From an uncultured Oscillospiraceae bacterium (GTDB taxonomy: Bacteria > Bacillota > Clostridia > Oscillospirales > Oscillospiraceae), in the NCBI GenBank assembly GCA_947626905.1, contig CANQUE010000018.1:1-37914 (forward strand): 37,914 bases of DNA, written 5' to 3'. This document shows, in pieces, positions 1 through 8,537 of the stretch (positions within the stretch are counted from its first letter, which is position 1; every line of letters begins with the position of its first letter). The notes beneath the pieces are model-generated. The model searched no databases. It was not told where the DNA came from and worked only from the letters and a program-made list of their open reading frames with translations. Position numbers and translations under genes: made by a program.

Positions 1-60
1 TGGTTAAGACACCGCCCTTTCACGGCGGTAACATGGGTTCGAGTCCCGTACGGGTCACCA
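1..60 (+). tRNA. tRNA-Glu (TTC), 3' part, cut by window edge
   Basis: The anticodon stem pairs CCGCC (12-16) with GGCGG (24-28) around a 7-base loop (17-23) whose middle triplet at 19-21 is TTC, which reads glutamate codons. The T arm follows at 33-49 with a TTCGAGT loop. The 3' acceptor strand (50-56), the discriminator A and an encoded CCA (58-60) complete the end. The 5' acceptor strand and most of the D arm lie before base 1. It may be the last gene of a tRNA cluster, since a strong hairpin follows within 20 bases. Confidence 0.93.
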
Positions 61-79
61 CGTCGGAGCTCGCTCCGCA

Positions 80-118
80 GTGGAAGCCTGGCACATCGTG
101 CCAGGCTTCCACCTTTTC
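80..118 (+). terminator. Terminator after tRNA-Glu
   Basis: A perfect 15-bp stem (80-94 with 98-112) closes a 3-base loop and is followed by a pyrimidine run, CTTTTCTC. It lies 20 bases after the tRNA CCA end, so it probably ends the tRNA transcript. Confidence 0.8.
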
Positions 119-149
119 TCTGCCCCGTTCTGTTTTCCGGCAAGCGCTC

Positions 150-179
150 AACACCCGGACGGTTTTCCGTCCGGGTGTT
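150..179 (-). terminator. Hairpin at the 3' end of the LysR gene
   Basis: A 13-bp perfect inverted repeat (150-162 with 167-179) has a 4-base loop. It begins 8 bases beyond the stop of the minus-strand LysR gene. There is no long T run after it, so it may be a weak terminator or a 3'-end stabiliser. Confidence 0.55.
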
Positions 180-186
180 TGCAATA

Positions 187-1053
187 TCACGATCTCCCGT
201 CCCCCAGCAGGTGGTGGATGAATTTGCTCACCGCGATGGAGCCCTGCTCCTTTTTCATCCACGCAACGCCAAGATGCCGGTAATAGGCGGGCTCCGCCGG
301 GCATCCATACAGGTCGTACGGCGTGCGCTGGAGCACCAGCTCCGGCAGCAGCGTCACCCCCAGACCGCTCTCCACCATGCTCATCACCGTGTAATCGTCC
401 TTGACGGTATACTGCCGCTTGGGCCGGATGCCCGCGTCGGCAAACATCCGTTCCACGATCTGGCTGTAACCGGACTCCAGCAGCACAAAGGTCTCTTCCC
501 GCAGATCCTCCAGACGCACATACTTTCCGGCCATGCGGTGGTTGGCGGGAAGAACGATGTTCATCCGATCCGCCATCAGCTCCCGGAAGATGAACTCATC
601 CCCCTCCGGGTTGGTCATGAATCCGATATCCACCATGCCGCTGCGCAGCCACTCGCAGATCTGTACCACATCCCCCTGCAGCAGCTCAAAGCCGATATTG
701 GGATACTCCTCCCGAAAAGACTTCAGGTGGGGCGGCAGCCACTGACAGGACAGGCTGGTGAAGATGCCGATGCGGATCAGGCCGGCGTTCATGTTCTGCA
801 GCTCCAAGGACCGCTCCAAAACGTTCCGCTCCCCCACCACGATCTGGCGCATGCTGGGCAGCAGATACTCCCCTTCCGCCGTCAGGCGCACGCCGCTCTT
901 GCTCCGGGCCAGCAGCGTCACGCCCAGGTCAGACTCCAGCGCCCGCACCAGCTGGCTCACCGCCGATTGGGTGCAGCCGAAAAATGCCGCCGTCCGGGTC
1001 AGGCTTTTTGTTTCCACGATCTTTAGAAACACTTCGTATCTGGACGTTTTCAT
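187..1053 (-). CDS. LysR-family transcriptional regulator
   Basis: This is a 288-residue DNA-binding regulator of the LysR family. Residues 1-60 form the winged helix-turn-helix, with the typical pattern FLKIVETKSLTRTAAFFG followed by TQSAVSQLVRALE. The rest is the two-lobed effector-binding domain, including the usual TAEGEYLL junction. I chose the ATG at 1053 because a GAGGTG ribosome site sits just before it; an in-frame ATG four codons earlier would place that site inside the coding sequence. It is transcribed from its own promoter at 1110-1138 and points away from the coat-protein pair. LysR proteins usually control a divergent neighbour, which here would be the coat genes, an unusual target. 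The effector and target are unknown. Confidence 0.92.
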   Translation of the reverse strand: MKTSRYEVFLKIVETKSLTRTAAFFGCTQSAVSQLVRALESDLGVTLLARSKSGVRLTAEGEYLLPSMRQIVVGERNVLERSLELQNMNAGLIRIGIFTSLSCQWLPPHLKSFREEYPNIGFELLQGDVVQICEWLRSGMVDIGFMTNPEGDEFIFRELMADRMNIVLPANHRMAGKYVRLEDLREETFVLLESGYSQIVERMFADAGIRPKRQYTVKDDYTVMSMVESGLGVTLLPELVLQRTPYDLYGCPAEPAYYRHLGVAWMKKEQGSIAVSKFIHHLLGDGRS

Positions 1054-1109
1054 TTCGCACCTCATTAGGTCCGCTAATTTCCAGTTTCAAAAACTCTTAC
1101 TACTGTCAC

Positions 1110-1138
1110 ATTATATACTTTCCTTTTGGATCTAACAA
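1110..1138 (-). promoter_or_regulatory. Promoter of the LysR gene
   Basis: On the minus strand TTGTTA (1138-1133) and TATAAT (1115-1110) are separated by 17 bases. The predicted start point lies about 50 bases before the chosen ATG. Confidence 0.75.
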
Positions 1139-1146
1139 GTATTTTC

Positions 1147-1164
1147 TTTCATTTTATAATGAAA
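1147..1164. promoter_or_regulatory. Inverted repeat between LysR and coat genes
   Basis: TTTCATT and AATGAAA (7-bp arms, 4-base spacer) form a symmetric AT-rich element just upstream of the LysR promoter's -35 box. This position suits a LysR operator, but no test of binding is possible from sequence. Confidence 0.35.
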
Positions 1165-1227
1165 AATCCATTTCGCCCGCTCATAGACCGGCCTTTTGGG
1201 GAGATACTTTCTATGAGGTGATGAAAA

Positions 1228-1401
1228 ATGACGACGAAAGAACTTCTGTATGTGGACGACGCCCTTTCTCACGCCATGTTTCTGGTGACCCAGTGCCAGG
1301 ATGCGGCCAACACTCTTAAGGACGCCAGCCTCAAGCTCCAGGCCCAGCAGATGGCCGACCGCCACCGCCAGGTCTACCGGAAATTTTACGACCTCGTATA
1401 A
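1228..1401 (+). CDS. Small CotF-like spore coat protein
   Basis: This 57-residue protein begins MTTKELLYVDDALSHAMF and ends in RQVYRKFYDLV. It is mostly helical, and its pattern (KELLYVDDAL, a QCQDAA stretch, a HRQVYRKFYDLV-type end) resembles the small CotF-family coat-associated proteins found as tandem pairs in Clostridia. The ATG at 1228 is preceded by GAGGTG at a 7-base spacing. The next gene of the pair starts 17 bases after its stop, so both are probably cotranscribed. No transmembrane segment or signal peptide is visible. A role in the spore coat is inferred from family resemblance only. I could not find a convincing mother-cell sigma factor promoter upstream. Confidence 0.75.
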   Translation: MTTKELLYVDDALSHAMFLVTQCQDAANTLKDASLKLQAQQMADRHRQVYRKFYDLV

Positions 1402-1418
1402 TAAGGAGAGAGCAGAAA

Positions 1419-1667
1419 ATGGACGACAAATGCATCATGGAGAACCTTCTCCTCACCACCAAGGGCGTCATTGACCTGTATATGCACGGCGCCATCGAGT
1501 CCAGCACCACTAACATTCACCAGGCCTTCTCCAGCGCCTTCGACGACACCCTGTCCATGCAGGACTGCATCTACAAGCAGATGACCGCCAAGGGCTGGTA
1601 TCAGAGCGAAAACGCTCCCCAGCAGCAGGTCCAGCAGACCAAACAGAAATACAGCCCCACCTGCTGA
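1419..1667 (+). CDS. CotF-like spore coat protein, second of the pair
   Basis: This 82-residue protein follows the 57-residue coat-like gene after 17 bases, with AAGGAGAG as ribosome site. The sequence reads DDKCIMENLLLTTKGVIDLY and continues with an ESSTTNIHQAFSSAFDDTLSMQ segment and IYKQMTAKGWY, the pattern of CotF-type coat proteins of spore formers. The C-terminal tail, rich in Gln, ends in SPTC. The two genes likely form a bicistronic unit ending at the terminator near 1743. Function beyond a coat or germination-associated structural role cannot be read from the sequence. The family assignment is strong; the exact role is inferred. Confidence 0.82.
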   Translation: MDDKCIMENLLLTTKGVIDLYMHGAIESSTTNIHQAFSSAFDDTLSMQDCIYKQMTAKGWYQSENAPQQQVQQTKQKYSPTC

Positions 1668-1742
1668 AAACGACCGTCTGCCCTCACCGCTGGGGATCGC
1701 GGGCGAGCGGATGCCGCGCACATCCGTGAGAGCAGAAACCAT

Positions 1743-1780
1743 AAAGGGAGCACGGCGTATCGCCGCGCTCCCTTTTTATT
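1743..1780. terminator. Bidirectional terminator between coat pair and hydrolase
   Basis: A 15-position stem with one mismatch (1743-1757 with 1761-1775) has AAA on one side and TTTTTATT on the other. It can end the coat-gene transcript on the plus strand and the proBA-hydrolase transcript on the minus strand. The hydrolase stop codon overlaps the T run. Confidence 0.85.
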
Positions 1781-2567
1781 TTCGCAGGAAGGACAGGACC
1801 CTGTCATTGAAATCCTCTGCCTCCTCATAGGCGGAATGGCCCAGGTCCTCATACATATAGATCTGGCAGCCCAGCTTTTCCACGATCTCCTCGGAGGCGC
1901 GGCCGGTGAGCACTTGGTCCTGCCGGCCCCCGACGACCAGCACCGGACAGCGGATCTCTTCCAGCCGTTCGTACGCCTCACAGGTGAGGCAGGCCCGGGT
2001 GAGCACAGAAAACCGGCCAAGATCCGGGGGGCGGGTGATCCGGGAAACCAGCGGCAGCAGCCGGCCAAAGCGCCGCAGATATTTCTCCGAATAGATCCTG
2101 CCCATCACATCCGCCACCAGGCCGTCGTAATCGTCCGCCTCCGCCAGGGCCGCCCACCGGCCGATCACCTGGCAAAGCTGCCGGTTGGGCCGGGCCGCCG
2201 TCACCGCCAGGACGAGCTTATTTATCCGCTCCGGCCGGTCCAGGGCCAGATGCATGGCGATCATGCCCCCCTGGGACACGCCGAACACATCCGCTTTCCC
2301 GATCCCCAGCGCGTCCATCCCCGCCGCCACGTCCCCGGCGATCTCCCGGACGGTGTACCCCTCCGGGACAGGGTCCTTTCGGTCGAAGATATACACCGTG
2401 TAATCGTCCGCGAACCGCTTGTACATGTGCCCCACCGCGTGGCCCGTTTCCCGGAGGGGCCGCAGGCTCAGACCCGGTATGATGACCAGCGGCTTCTCCC
2501 CCTGGCCGAAGCGCACATAGTCCATGACGGCGTTTTCCAGCCCCACGGACAGGATATCCACCTTCAC
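1776..2567 (-). CDS. Alpha/beta hydrolase downstream of proBA
   Basis: This is a 263-residue alpha/beta-hydrolase-fold enzyme. The nucleophile elbow GVSQGG places Ser98, GGRQDQ supplies Asp217 and EDLGHSAYEE supplies His244, giving a complete triad. An oxyanion-type stretch (IIPGLSLRP) lies near residue 30. There is no signal peptide, so it should be cytoplasmic. The start is a GTG at 2567, preceded by AGGTGAG; this ribosome site overlaps the proA stop codon, and only four bases separate the two genes. It is therefore translated from the proBA message. The substrate is unknown. It resembles the MhpC/peroxidase-like hydrolase group. Linkage to proline synthesis is suggestive but not explained. 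Confidence 0.88.
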   Translation of the reverse strand: MKVDILSVGLENAVMDYVRFGQGEKPLVIIPGLSLRPLRETGHAVGHMYKRFADDYTVYIFDRKDPVPEGYTVREIAGDVAAGMDALGIGKADVFGVSQGGMIAMHLALDRPERINKLVLAVTAARPNRQLCQVIGRWAALAEADDYDGLVADVMGRIYSEKYLRRFGRLLPLVSRITRPPDLGRFSVLTRACLTCEAYERLEEIRCPVLVVGGRQDQVLTGRASEEIVEKLGCQIYMYEDLGHSAYEEAEDFNDRVLSFLRK

Positions 2568-2571
2568 TGGT

Positions 2572-3828
2572 CTATCTCACCTGCCCGTTGCCGCGGACGA
2601 TGTATTTATAAGAGCACAGCTCCTCCAGGCCCATGGGGCCGCGGGCGTGGAGCTTCTGGGTGGAAATGCCGATCTCGCATCCCAGACCGAACTCGCCCCC
2701 GTCGGTGAACCGGGTGGAGGCGTTCACATACACCGCCGCACTGTCTACCTGGGCGGTGAACAGCGCGGCCGCCGCCGGGTCCTCCGTCACGATGGCGTCC
2801 GAGTGGCCGGTGGAGTGCCGCGCGATGTGCTCCACCGCGGCCTCCACATCCTTCACCACGCCCACCGCCAGGATATAGTCGAGAAACTCCGTGTCAAAAT
2901 CGGCGGGACCGGCCGGAACGCCGGGAATGACCGCCGCCGCGCGGCTGTCCAGCCGCAGCTCCACCGTGGGCTTTCCCTGGGCGGCCCGATCATCCACCAG
3001 CGCCTTCTTCACCATAGGCAGAAACCGCGCCGCCACCGCCTCATGGACCAGCAGCACCTCTTCCGCGTTGCATACGCTGGGGCGGCTGGTCTTGGCGTTG
3101 TTCACGATCGCCGCCGCTTTCTCCAGATCCGCCGCCGCGTCCACATACACATGACAGATGCCTGTGCCCGTCTGGATACAGGGCACCGTGGCATTCTCCA
3201 CGCAGGCGCGGATGAGCCCCGCGCCGCCCCGGGGGATGAGCAGATCCACCAGGCCGCTGGCCGTCATCAATTCCCTGGCGCTGTCCCGGGAGATATCCTG
3301 CACCAGGTTCACCGCCGTTTCGGGCAGTCCCGCTTTTTCCAGCCCCTCCCGCAGGGCCGTCACTATGGCGTTGCAGGACCGCCACGCCTCCTTGCCGCAG
3401 CGCAGCACGCACACATTGCCGCTCTTCACCGCCAGGGCCGCCGCATCGCTGGTCACATTGGGGCGGCTCTCATAAATGATCGCCACCACCCCCAGGGGCA
3501 CGCTGACCCGCTCGATCACAAGTCCGTTGGGCCGCTCCACCCGGCGCAGGACCTGCCCCACCGGGTCCGCCAGCGCCGCTGCCTGGCGCACGCCCTCCGC
3601 CATTGCTCCGATCCGCCCGGCGTCCAGCGCCAGCCGGTCCAGCATCACCTCCGACATGGAGCCCCGGGCGGCGTCCATATCCTGTGCGTTGGCGAAAAGA
3701 ATACTCTCTGTATTTCTCTCCAGGCTGTCCGCCATTGCCAAAAGCGCGGCGGATTTTTTCTCCGCTCCGGCGCAGGCCAGCGCCGCCTTGGCGCTCTGGG
3801 CCTGCACCAGCATCTCACGGGTCGTCAT
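2572..3828 (-). CDS. proA: Glutamate-5-semialdehyde dehydrogenase (gamma-glutamyl phosphate reductase)
   Basis: ProA reduces gamma-glutamyl phosphate with NADPH to glutamate 5-semialdehyde, the second step of proline synthesis, in the cytoplasm. The 418-residue length is standard. The aldehyde dehydrogenase fold is recognisable from [17 protein letters not shown] (110-126), the IPRGG stretch (198-202) and the active-site segment [10 protein letters not shown] with Cys253. The C-terminal region carries [21 protein letters not shown] and the [15 protein letters not shown] ending typical of the family. Only one base separates it from the proB stop, so the two are translationally coupled, and the hydrolase follows four bases after its stop. 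No proC is seen in this window. Confidence 0.97.
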   Translation of the reverse strand: MTTREMLVQAQSAKAALACAGAEKKSAALLAMADSLERNTESILFANAQDMDAARGSMSEVMLDRLALDAGRIGAMAEGVRQAAALADPVGQVLRRVERPNGLVIERVSVPLGVVAIIYESRPNVTSDAAALAVKSGNVCVLRCGKEAWRSCNAIVTALREGLEKAGLPETAVNLVQDISRDSARELMTASGLVDLLIPRGGAGLIRACVENATVPCIQTGTGICHVYVDAAADLEKAAAIVNNAKTSRPSVCNAEEVLLVHEAVAARFLPMVKKALVDDRAAQGKPTVELRLDSRAAAVIPGVPAGPADFDTEFLDYILAVGVVKDVEAAVEHIARHSTGHSDAIVTEDPAAAALFTAQVDSAAVYVNASTRFTDGGEFGLGCEIGISTQKLHARGPMGLEELCSYKYIVRGNGQVR

Positions 3829-3829
3829 G

Positions 3830-4612
3830 TCACTGTTCCTCCTTTTTCCCGCGTCCCAAAAACCGCGTCCCCACCGGCAGACCGGCCAAAATGTCGTACA
3901 ACAGGTTCGGGTCCGCCCCGTTGGCGATCACCATGTCCACGCCGTGGTCCTGACACATCCGGGCGGCCTTCAGCTTGGTGGCCATACCGCCTACCGACAG
4001 GCCGCTGCCCCGCTCCCCCGCCAGCGCCTCGATCTGGGGCGTCACCTCCGCCACCTGTTCGATGAGTCTGGCGGCCAGATCTACCCGGGGGTCGGCGGTA
4101 TACAGCCCGTCGATGTCGCTCAGCAGCACCAGTAGGTCCGCCCCCACGGCGCAGCCCACGATGGCGGCCAGCGTGTCGTTGTCCCCCACGGCGATCTCTT
4201 CCGTGGCGACGGTGTCGTTCTCGTTGATGACCGGCAGCACGCCCATCTTCAAAAGGCGGGTCATGGTGTTGACGAAGTGCGCCCGCCGGGCGGCGTCCTC
4301 CACGTCGCTGCCGGTCAGCAGGACCTGGGCCACCGTGTGGTTGTACTCGGAAAAGAGCTTGTCATATGTATACATCAGCTCGCACTGGCCCACGGCAGCG
4401 GCCGCCTGCTTCCCCGGCATGTCCGCCGGCCGCTCCGCAAGCCCCAGCTTTCCCACCCCCATGGCAATGGCGCCGGAAGAAACCAGCACGATCTGGTGTC
4501 CGGCGTTTTTCAGATCGCTGAGCACCTTCACCAGCGATTCCATGTGGCGGATGTTCAAATGTCCCGTGGGATAGGTTATGTTGGATGTTCCGAGCTTGAT
4601 TACAACTGTCAT
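3830..4612 (-). CDS. proB: Glutamate 5-kinase without PUA domain
   Basis: ProB phosphorylates glutamate at the gamma-carboxyl group, the first and usually feedback-inhibited step of proline synthesis. The amino acid kinase fold is shown by [11 protein letters not shown] at the N terminus, [10 protein letters not shown] (43-52), [15 protein letters not shown] with the glutamate-binding INEND motif, and [14 protein letters not shown]. The [16 protein letters not shown] stretch follows. At 260 residues it ends after the kinase domain and lacks the roughly 100-residue C-terminal PUA domain of the E. coli and Bacillus enzymes. The ATG at 4612 has AGGATG just upstream. It is the first gene of proB-proA-hydrolase, driven by the promoter at 4691-4719. 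Confidence 0.96.
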   Translation of the reverse strand: MTVVIKLGTSNITYPTGHLNIRHMESLVKVLSDLKNAGHQIVLVSSGAIAMGVGKLGLAERPADMPGKQAAAAVGQCELMYTYDKLFSEYNHTVAQVLLTGSDVEDAARRAHFVNTMTRLLKMGVLPVINENDTVATEEIAVGDNDTLAAIVGCAVGADLLVLLSDIDGLYTADPRVDLAARLIEQVAEVTPQIEALAGERGSGLSVGGMATKLKAARMCQDHGVDMVIANGADPNLLYDILAGLPVGTRFLGRGKKEEQ

Positions 4613-4690
4613 ATCATCCTATCCGTCCTTATGTAAACAGATCACGGCCCTTTCGTCAAAATGGCGGACCGGCTCTCTTTGATTTGACAC

Positions 4691-4719
4691 AGTATAACAC
4701 GAAAGAATGGTCTGTGCAA
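4691..4719 (-). promoter_or_regulatory. proB: Promoter of proBA operon
   Basis: Reading the minus strand, TTGCAC (4719-4714) and TATACT (4696-4691) are separated by 17 bases. Transcription should start near 4684, giving a leader of about 70 bases. I saw no T-box or other known riboswitch in it. Confidence 0.75.
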
Positions 4720-4729
4720 TATCCTGCGC

Positions 4730-4762
4730 AAAAACGCGGCGGAAGCTTTCCGCCGCGTTTTT
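4730..4762 (-). terminator. Terminator of the SpoIIQ-like gene
   Basis: A perfect 15-bp stem (4730-4744 with 4748-4762), GC-rich in the middle and ending in a T5 run, starts about 10 bases after the stop codon. It separates this gene from the proB promoter just beyond. Confidence 0.88.
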
Positions 4763-4771
4763 CACTGCGTT

Positions 4772-5551
4772 TCAGGGTTCCTCTTCCACAGGCAGGTATT
4801 CCATAGGGTCGGCGCTCAGTCCGTCCCTGCGCATGGCAAAGTGCAGATGACTGACCTGATTGACCTCCCCCAGCGCCGTATTGCCCACGGAGCCGATGAC
4901 CTGGCCCATGGTGACCACCTGTCCCGTCGATACCGGCGGCTGGGACGCCAGATTGGCATAGATGGAATGGGTGCCATTGCCGTGGTCAATCTCCACGATG
5001 GTGCCCAGAAGATCGTCGCTCCGCACATCCACCACCGTGCCGCCGGCGGCCGCCAGCACCTGATCGCCCAGCGTGCAGGCCACATCGACGCCGTCATGGG
5101 TGCGCCAATCGGCCATGGTGTTGTCATACAGCAGCGTCTGGATGGAATAGGGCACCTGGACGGACCCCCGCACCGGCCAAACGTAGCTGGTCACTGTTTC
5201 GGAGAACACGGCCTGAGCGGGAGGCTCTTCCTGGGCGGAGGCGTCCTCCTCCGCCGGGGCCTCGGCCTCCGTTTCGGTACCGGCGTCCTCCTGCGGCTGC
5301 GTTTCGGCGGCGGGCTCCGCCGGCGTTTCCGGCTCGGTGCGCATGGCCTCGTCCGCCGGGATCATGGTGATAAACGCCCCGGACACGTCTACCGCCGGCT
5401 CATTTTCCATCGTTTCTTCTACATTAGTCCCCGCGTCGGTGAGCATGATCCAGAAGGAGATGACGATCACCGCCGCGCACAGGAAAAGGACTATGTAGAA
5501 GCCCTTTCCCCCCAGGGAGCCGGCTTTGCCGGACCCGTGCTTGTTTTCCAT
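4772..5551 (-). CDS. spoIIQ: SpoIIQ-like M23 (LytM) peptidase, forespore membrane protein
   Basis: The 259-residue protein has a short N-terminal cytoplasmic stretch, one membrane segment (about 18-38), a Glu/Pro/Ala-rich linker (45-115) and a LytM/M23 domain (about 123-250). Zinc ligands are intact: His152 and Asp156 in THDGVDVA, and His235/His237 in SHLHF. This layout matches SpoIIQ, the forespore protein that binds SpoIIIAH to form the channel across the engulfed forespore. Clostridial SpoIIQ keeps its zinc site, whereas the Bacillus subtilis protein has lost part of it. Single-pass M23 proteins also act in cell-wall turnover, so the name rests on size, domain order and the sigma-F-type promoter at 5591-5620. 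GGAGGG precedes the ATG. The gene has its own terminator. Confidence 0.78.
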   Translation of the reverse strand: MENKHGSGKAGSLGGKGFYIVLFLCAAVIVISFWIMLTDAGTNVEETMENEPAVDVSGAFITMIPADEAMRTEPETPAEPAAETQPQEDAGTETEAEAPAEEDASAQEEPPAQAVFSETVTSYVWPVRGSVQVPYSIQTLLYDNTMADWRTHDGVDVACTLGDQVLAAAGGTVVDVRSDDLLGTIVEIDHGNGTHSIYANLASQPPVSTGQVVTMGQVIGSVGNTALGEVNQVSHLHFAMRRDGLSADPMEYLPVEEEP

Positions 5552-5566
5552 TTGTTTTGACCCTCC

Positions 5567-5615
5567 AAAAAAATTGGTGTTTCCGAAGGCTATTGTTGCC
5601 TTGGAAACACCAATT
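5567..5615 (-). terminator. eno: Terminator of eno
   Basis: Arms 5572-5584 and 5603-5615 (13 bp) are extended by an inner 5-bp stem (5586-5590 with 5598-5602) across a single unpaired base. On the minus strand the hairpin runs into T7 (5573-5567). It starts about 30 bases after the eno stop. The T run abuts the ribosome site of the SpoIIQ-like gene. Confidence 0.9.
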
Positions 5616-5620
5616 TATAC
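5591..5620 (-). promoter_or_regulatory. spoIIQ: Sigma-F (or sigma-G) type promoter embedded in the eno terminator
   Basis: On the minus strand GTATA (5620-5616), a 15-base spacer and GGCAACAATA (5600-5591) match every fixed position of the Bacillus sigma-F consensus GywTA-N15-GgnrAnAnTw. The predicted start near 5584 leaves a 30-base leader holding GGAGGG before the SpoIIQ-like ATG. The transcript would contain only the 3' half of the terminator hairpin, so it should not terminate there. Confidence 0.7.
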
Positions 5621-5646
5621 AGCTTTTGGGTCTGAAACCGGAAAAC

Positions 5647-6969
<1,323 letters not shown>

Positions 6970-6982
6970 TCATTATTCTCCG

Positions 6983-7006
6983 CGCGGTCCGGCGCGCCGG
7001 GCCGCG
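6983..7006. repeat. GC-rich inverted repeat between gpmI and eno
   Basis: Arms CGCGG and CCGCG enclose the palindrome CCGGCGCGCCGG. There is no T run on either side, so this is more likely an mRNA processing or stability element than a terminator. Confidence 0.5.
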
Positions 7007-7013
7007 TCAGATG

Positions 7014-8537
7014 TCACTGCTCGATCAGGCATTCGCCTGTCATGACCCGGGGCTGCTCCAGTCCCATCAGATGCAGCATGGTGGGCGTGATATCCGCCAG
7101 CCTGCCGTCTTTCAGCCGCACATCCCCCGCGCCGCACACGATAAAGGGCACCGGGTTGGTGGTATGGGCCGTGTGGGGCGTGCCGTCGGCGGCACGCATC
7201 TTGTCCGCGTTGCCATGGTCCGCGGTGACCAGCAGCACGCCGCCCATCTCCTGCACGGCATGCCAGACAAGACCCACGCACCGGTCCACCGTTTCCACGG
7301 CCTTCACCGCCGCGTCCATCACGCCGGTATGGCCCACCATGTCGCAGTTGGCCAGGTTCATGATCACCGTGTCATAGGCGCCGGAGCGGATGCGCTCCAC
7401 CGCCTTGGCGGTGACTTCATCCGCGCTCATCTGCGGGATCAGGTCATAGGTGGCATACTCCTTGGGGGACGGCACCAGCACCCGGTCCTCCCCGGGATAG
7501 GTGCGCTCCACGCCGCCGTTGAAGAAAAACGTCACATGGGCGTATTTCTCGGTCTCGGCGATACGCAGCTGGGTCATGCCATGCTTGCTCACGATCTCGC
7601 CGAAAGTATCCTCCAGGACCTCCGGCGGGAAGGCGATGGGCAGCTCGGTCATGGCCTCGTCGTATTGGGCGGTGCACACATAGTGCAGCGCGAAATGCCC
7701 CTTGGGCAGCGCAAAGCCGTCAAAGTCCGGCTTCATCAGCGCCCAGGTCATCTCCCGGGCCCGGTCGGGCCGGAAGTTGGCAAAGATCACGCTGTCGCCT
7801 TCGCTGATGCAGCCGTCGGCGTCACACACCACCGGCTCCATGAACTCGTCGGTGACCCCGGCGGCATAGCTGGCGCCTACGGCGGCCACAGGATCGGCTG
7901 CCTGGGTCCCTTCGCCGCAGACGATGGCCCGATAGCCCTTTTCCAGCCGCTCCCAGCGCTTGTCCCGGTCCATGCCCCAGAAACGGCCCTGGACCGTGGC
8001 GATTTTGCCGTAGCCTATCTCCCGGCAGTGGTCGGCCAGCTTCTGGACATATCCCTGACCGGAGGAGGGCGGCACGTCCCGGCCGTCCAGGAAGCAGTGG
8101 ACATAGCACTGCTTCACGCCCCGCGCCTTGGCCATATCCACCAGGGCGAAGATATGCTTGATGTGGCTGTGCACGCCGCCGTCGGACAGCAGGCCCAGCA
8201 CATGCACGGGATGCCCCGTCTTGGCGGCCGCGTCCATAGCGCCGCAGTAGGCGGGATTTTCAAAGAAGCTGCCGTCCTCCACCGCTCGGGTAATCCGGGG
8301 CAGAGGCTGGAACACCACCCGGCCCGCGCCGATGTTGGTGTGACCCACCTCTGAGTTGCCGATCTGACCGGCGGGCAAGCCCACATCCTCCCCGCTGGCC
8401 TGCAGCTGGGAGTGGGGATACTTGGCAAACAGCTCATCCAGGACCGGGGTCTTGGCCACGGACACGGCGTTATATTCCGACGCCGGGGCCAGGCCGAACC
8501 CGTCCATGATCAAAAGTACGACCGGTTTCTTACTCAT
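7014..8537 (-). CDS. gpmI: 2,3-bisphosphoglycerate-independent phosphoglycerate mutase
   Basis: GpmI converts 3-phosphoglycerate to 2-phosphoglycerate through a phosphoserine intermediate and uses two manganese ions. With the ATG at 8537 it has 507 residues. Asp12 (LLIMDGFG) and the nucleophile Ser62 in GNSEVGHTNIGAGR fall exactly where the Bacillus enzyme has them. Further family stretches are HVLGLLSDGGVHSH, HCFLDGRD, FANFRPDRAR and VTADHGNADKMR with the C-terminal metal ligands. The ATG overlaps the tpiA stop region by 8 bases, with no strong ribosome site, so translation is probably coupled. A GTG three codons upstream is a less likely start. Spore formers favour this manganese- and pH-sensitive mutase because it is shut down in the forespore. 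Confidence 0.97.
   Translation of the reverse strand: MSKKPVVLLIMDGFGLAPASEYNAVSVAKTPVLDELFAKYPHSQLQASGEDVGLPAGQIGNSEVGHTNIGAGRVVFQPLPRITRAVEDGSFFENPAYCGAMDAAAKTGHPVHVLGLLSDGGVHSHIKHIFALVDMAKARGVKQCYVHCFLDGRDVPPSSGQGYVQKLADHCREIGYGKIATVQGRFWGMDRDKRWERLEKGYRAIVCGEGTQAADPVAAVGASYAAGVTDEFMEPVVCDADGCISEGDSVIFANFRPDRAREMTWALMKPDFDGFALPKGHFALHYVCTAQYDEAMTELPIAFPPEVLEDTFGEIVSKHGMTQLRIAETEKYAHVTFFFNGGVERTYPGEDRVLVPSPKEYATYDLIPQMSADEVTAKAVERIRSGAYDTVIMNLANCDMVGHTGVMDAAVKAVETVDRCVGLVWHAVQEMGGVLLVTADHGNADKMRAADGTPHTAHTTNPVPFIVCGAGDVRLKDGRLADITPTMLHLMGLEQPRVMTGECLIEQ

Noticed and set aside
1160..1190. Weak sigma-G/sigma-K-like promoter for the coat genes (TGAAAA ... CATAGAC)
   Set aside because: Several key positions mismatch in both boxes, so it is not distinguishable from chance.
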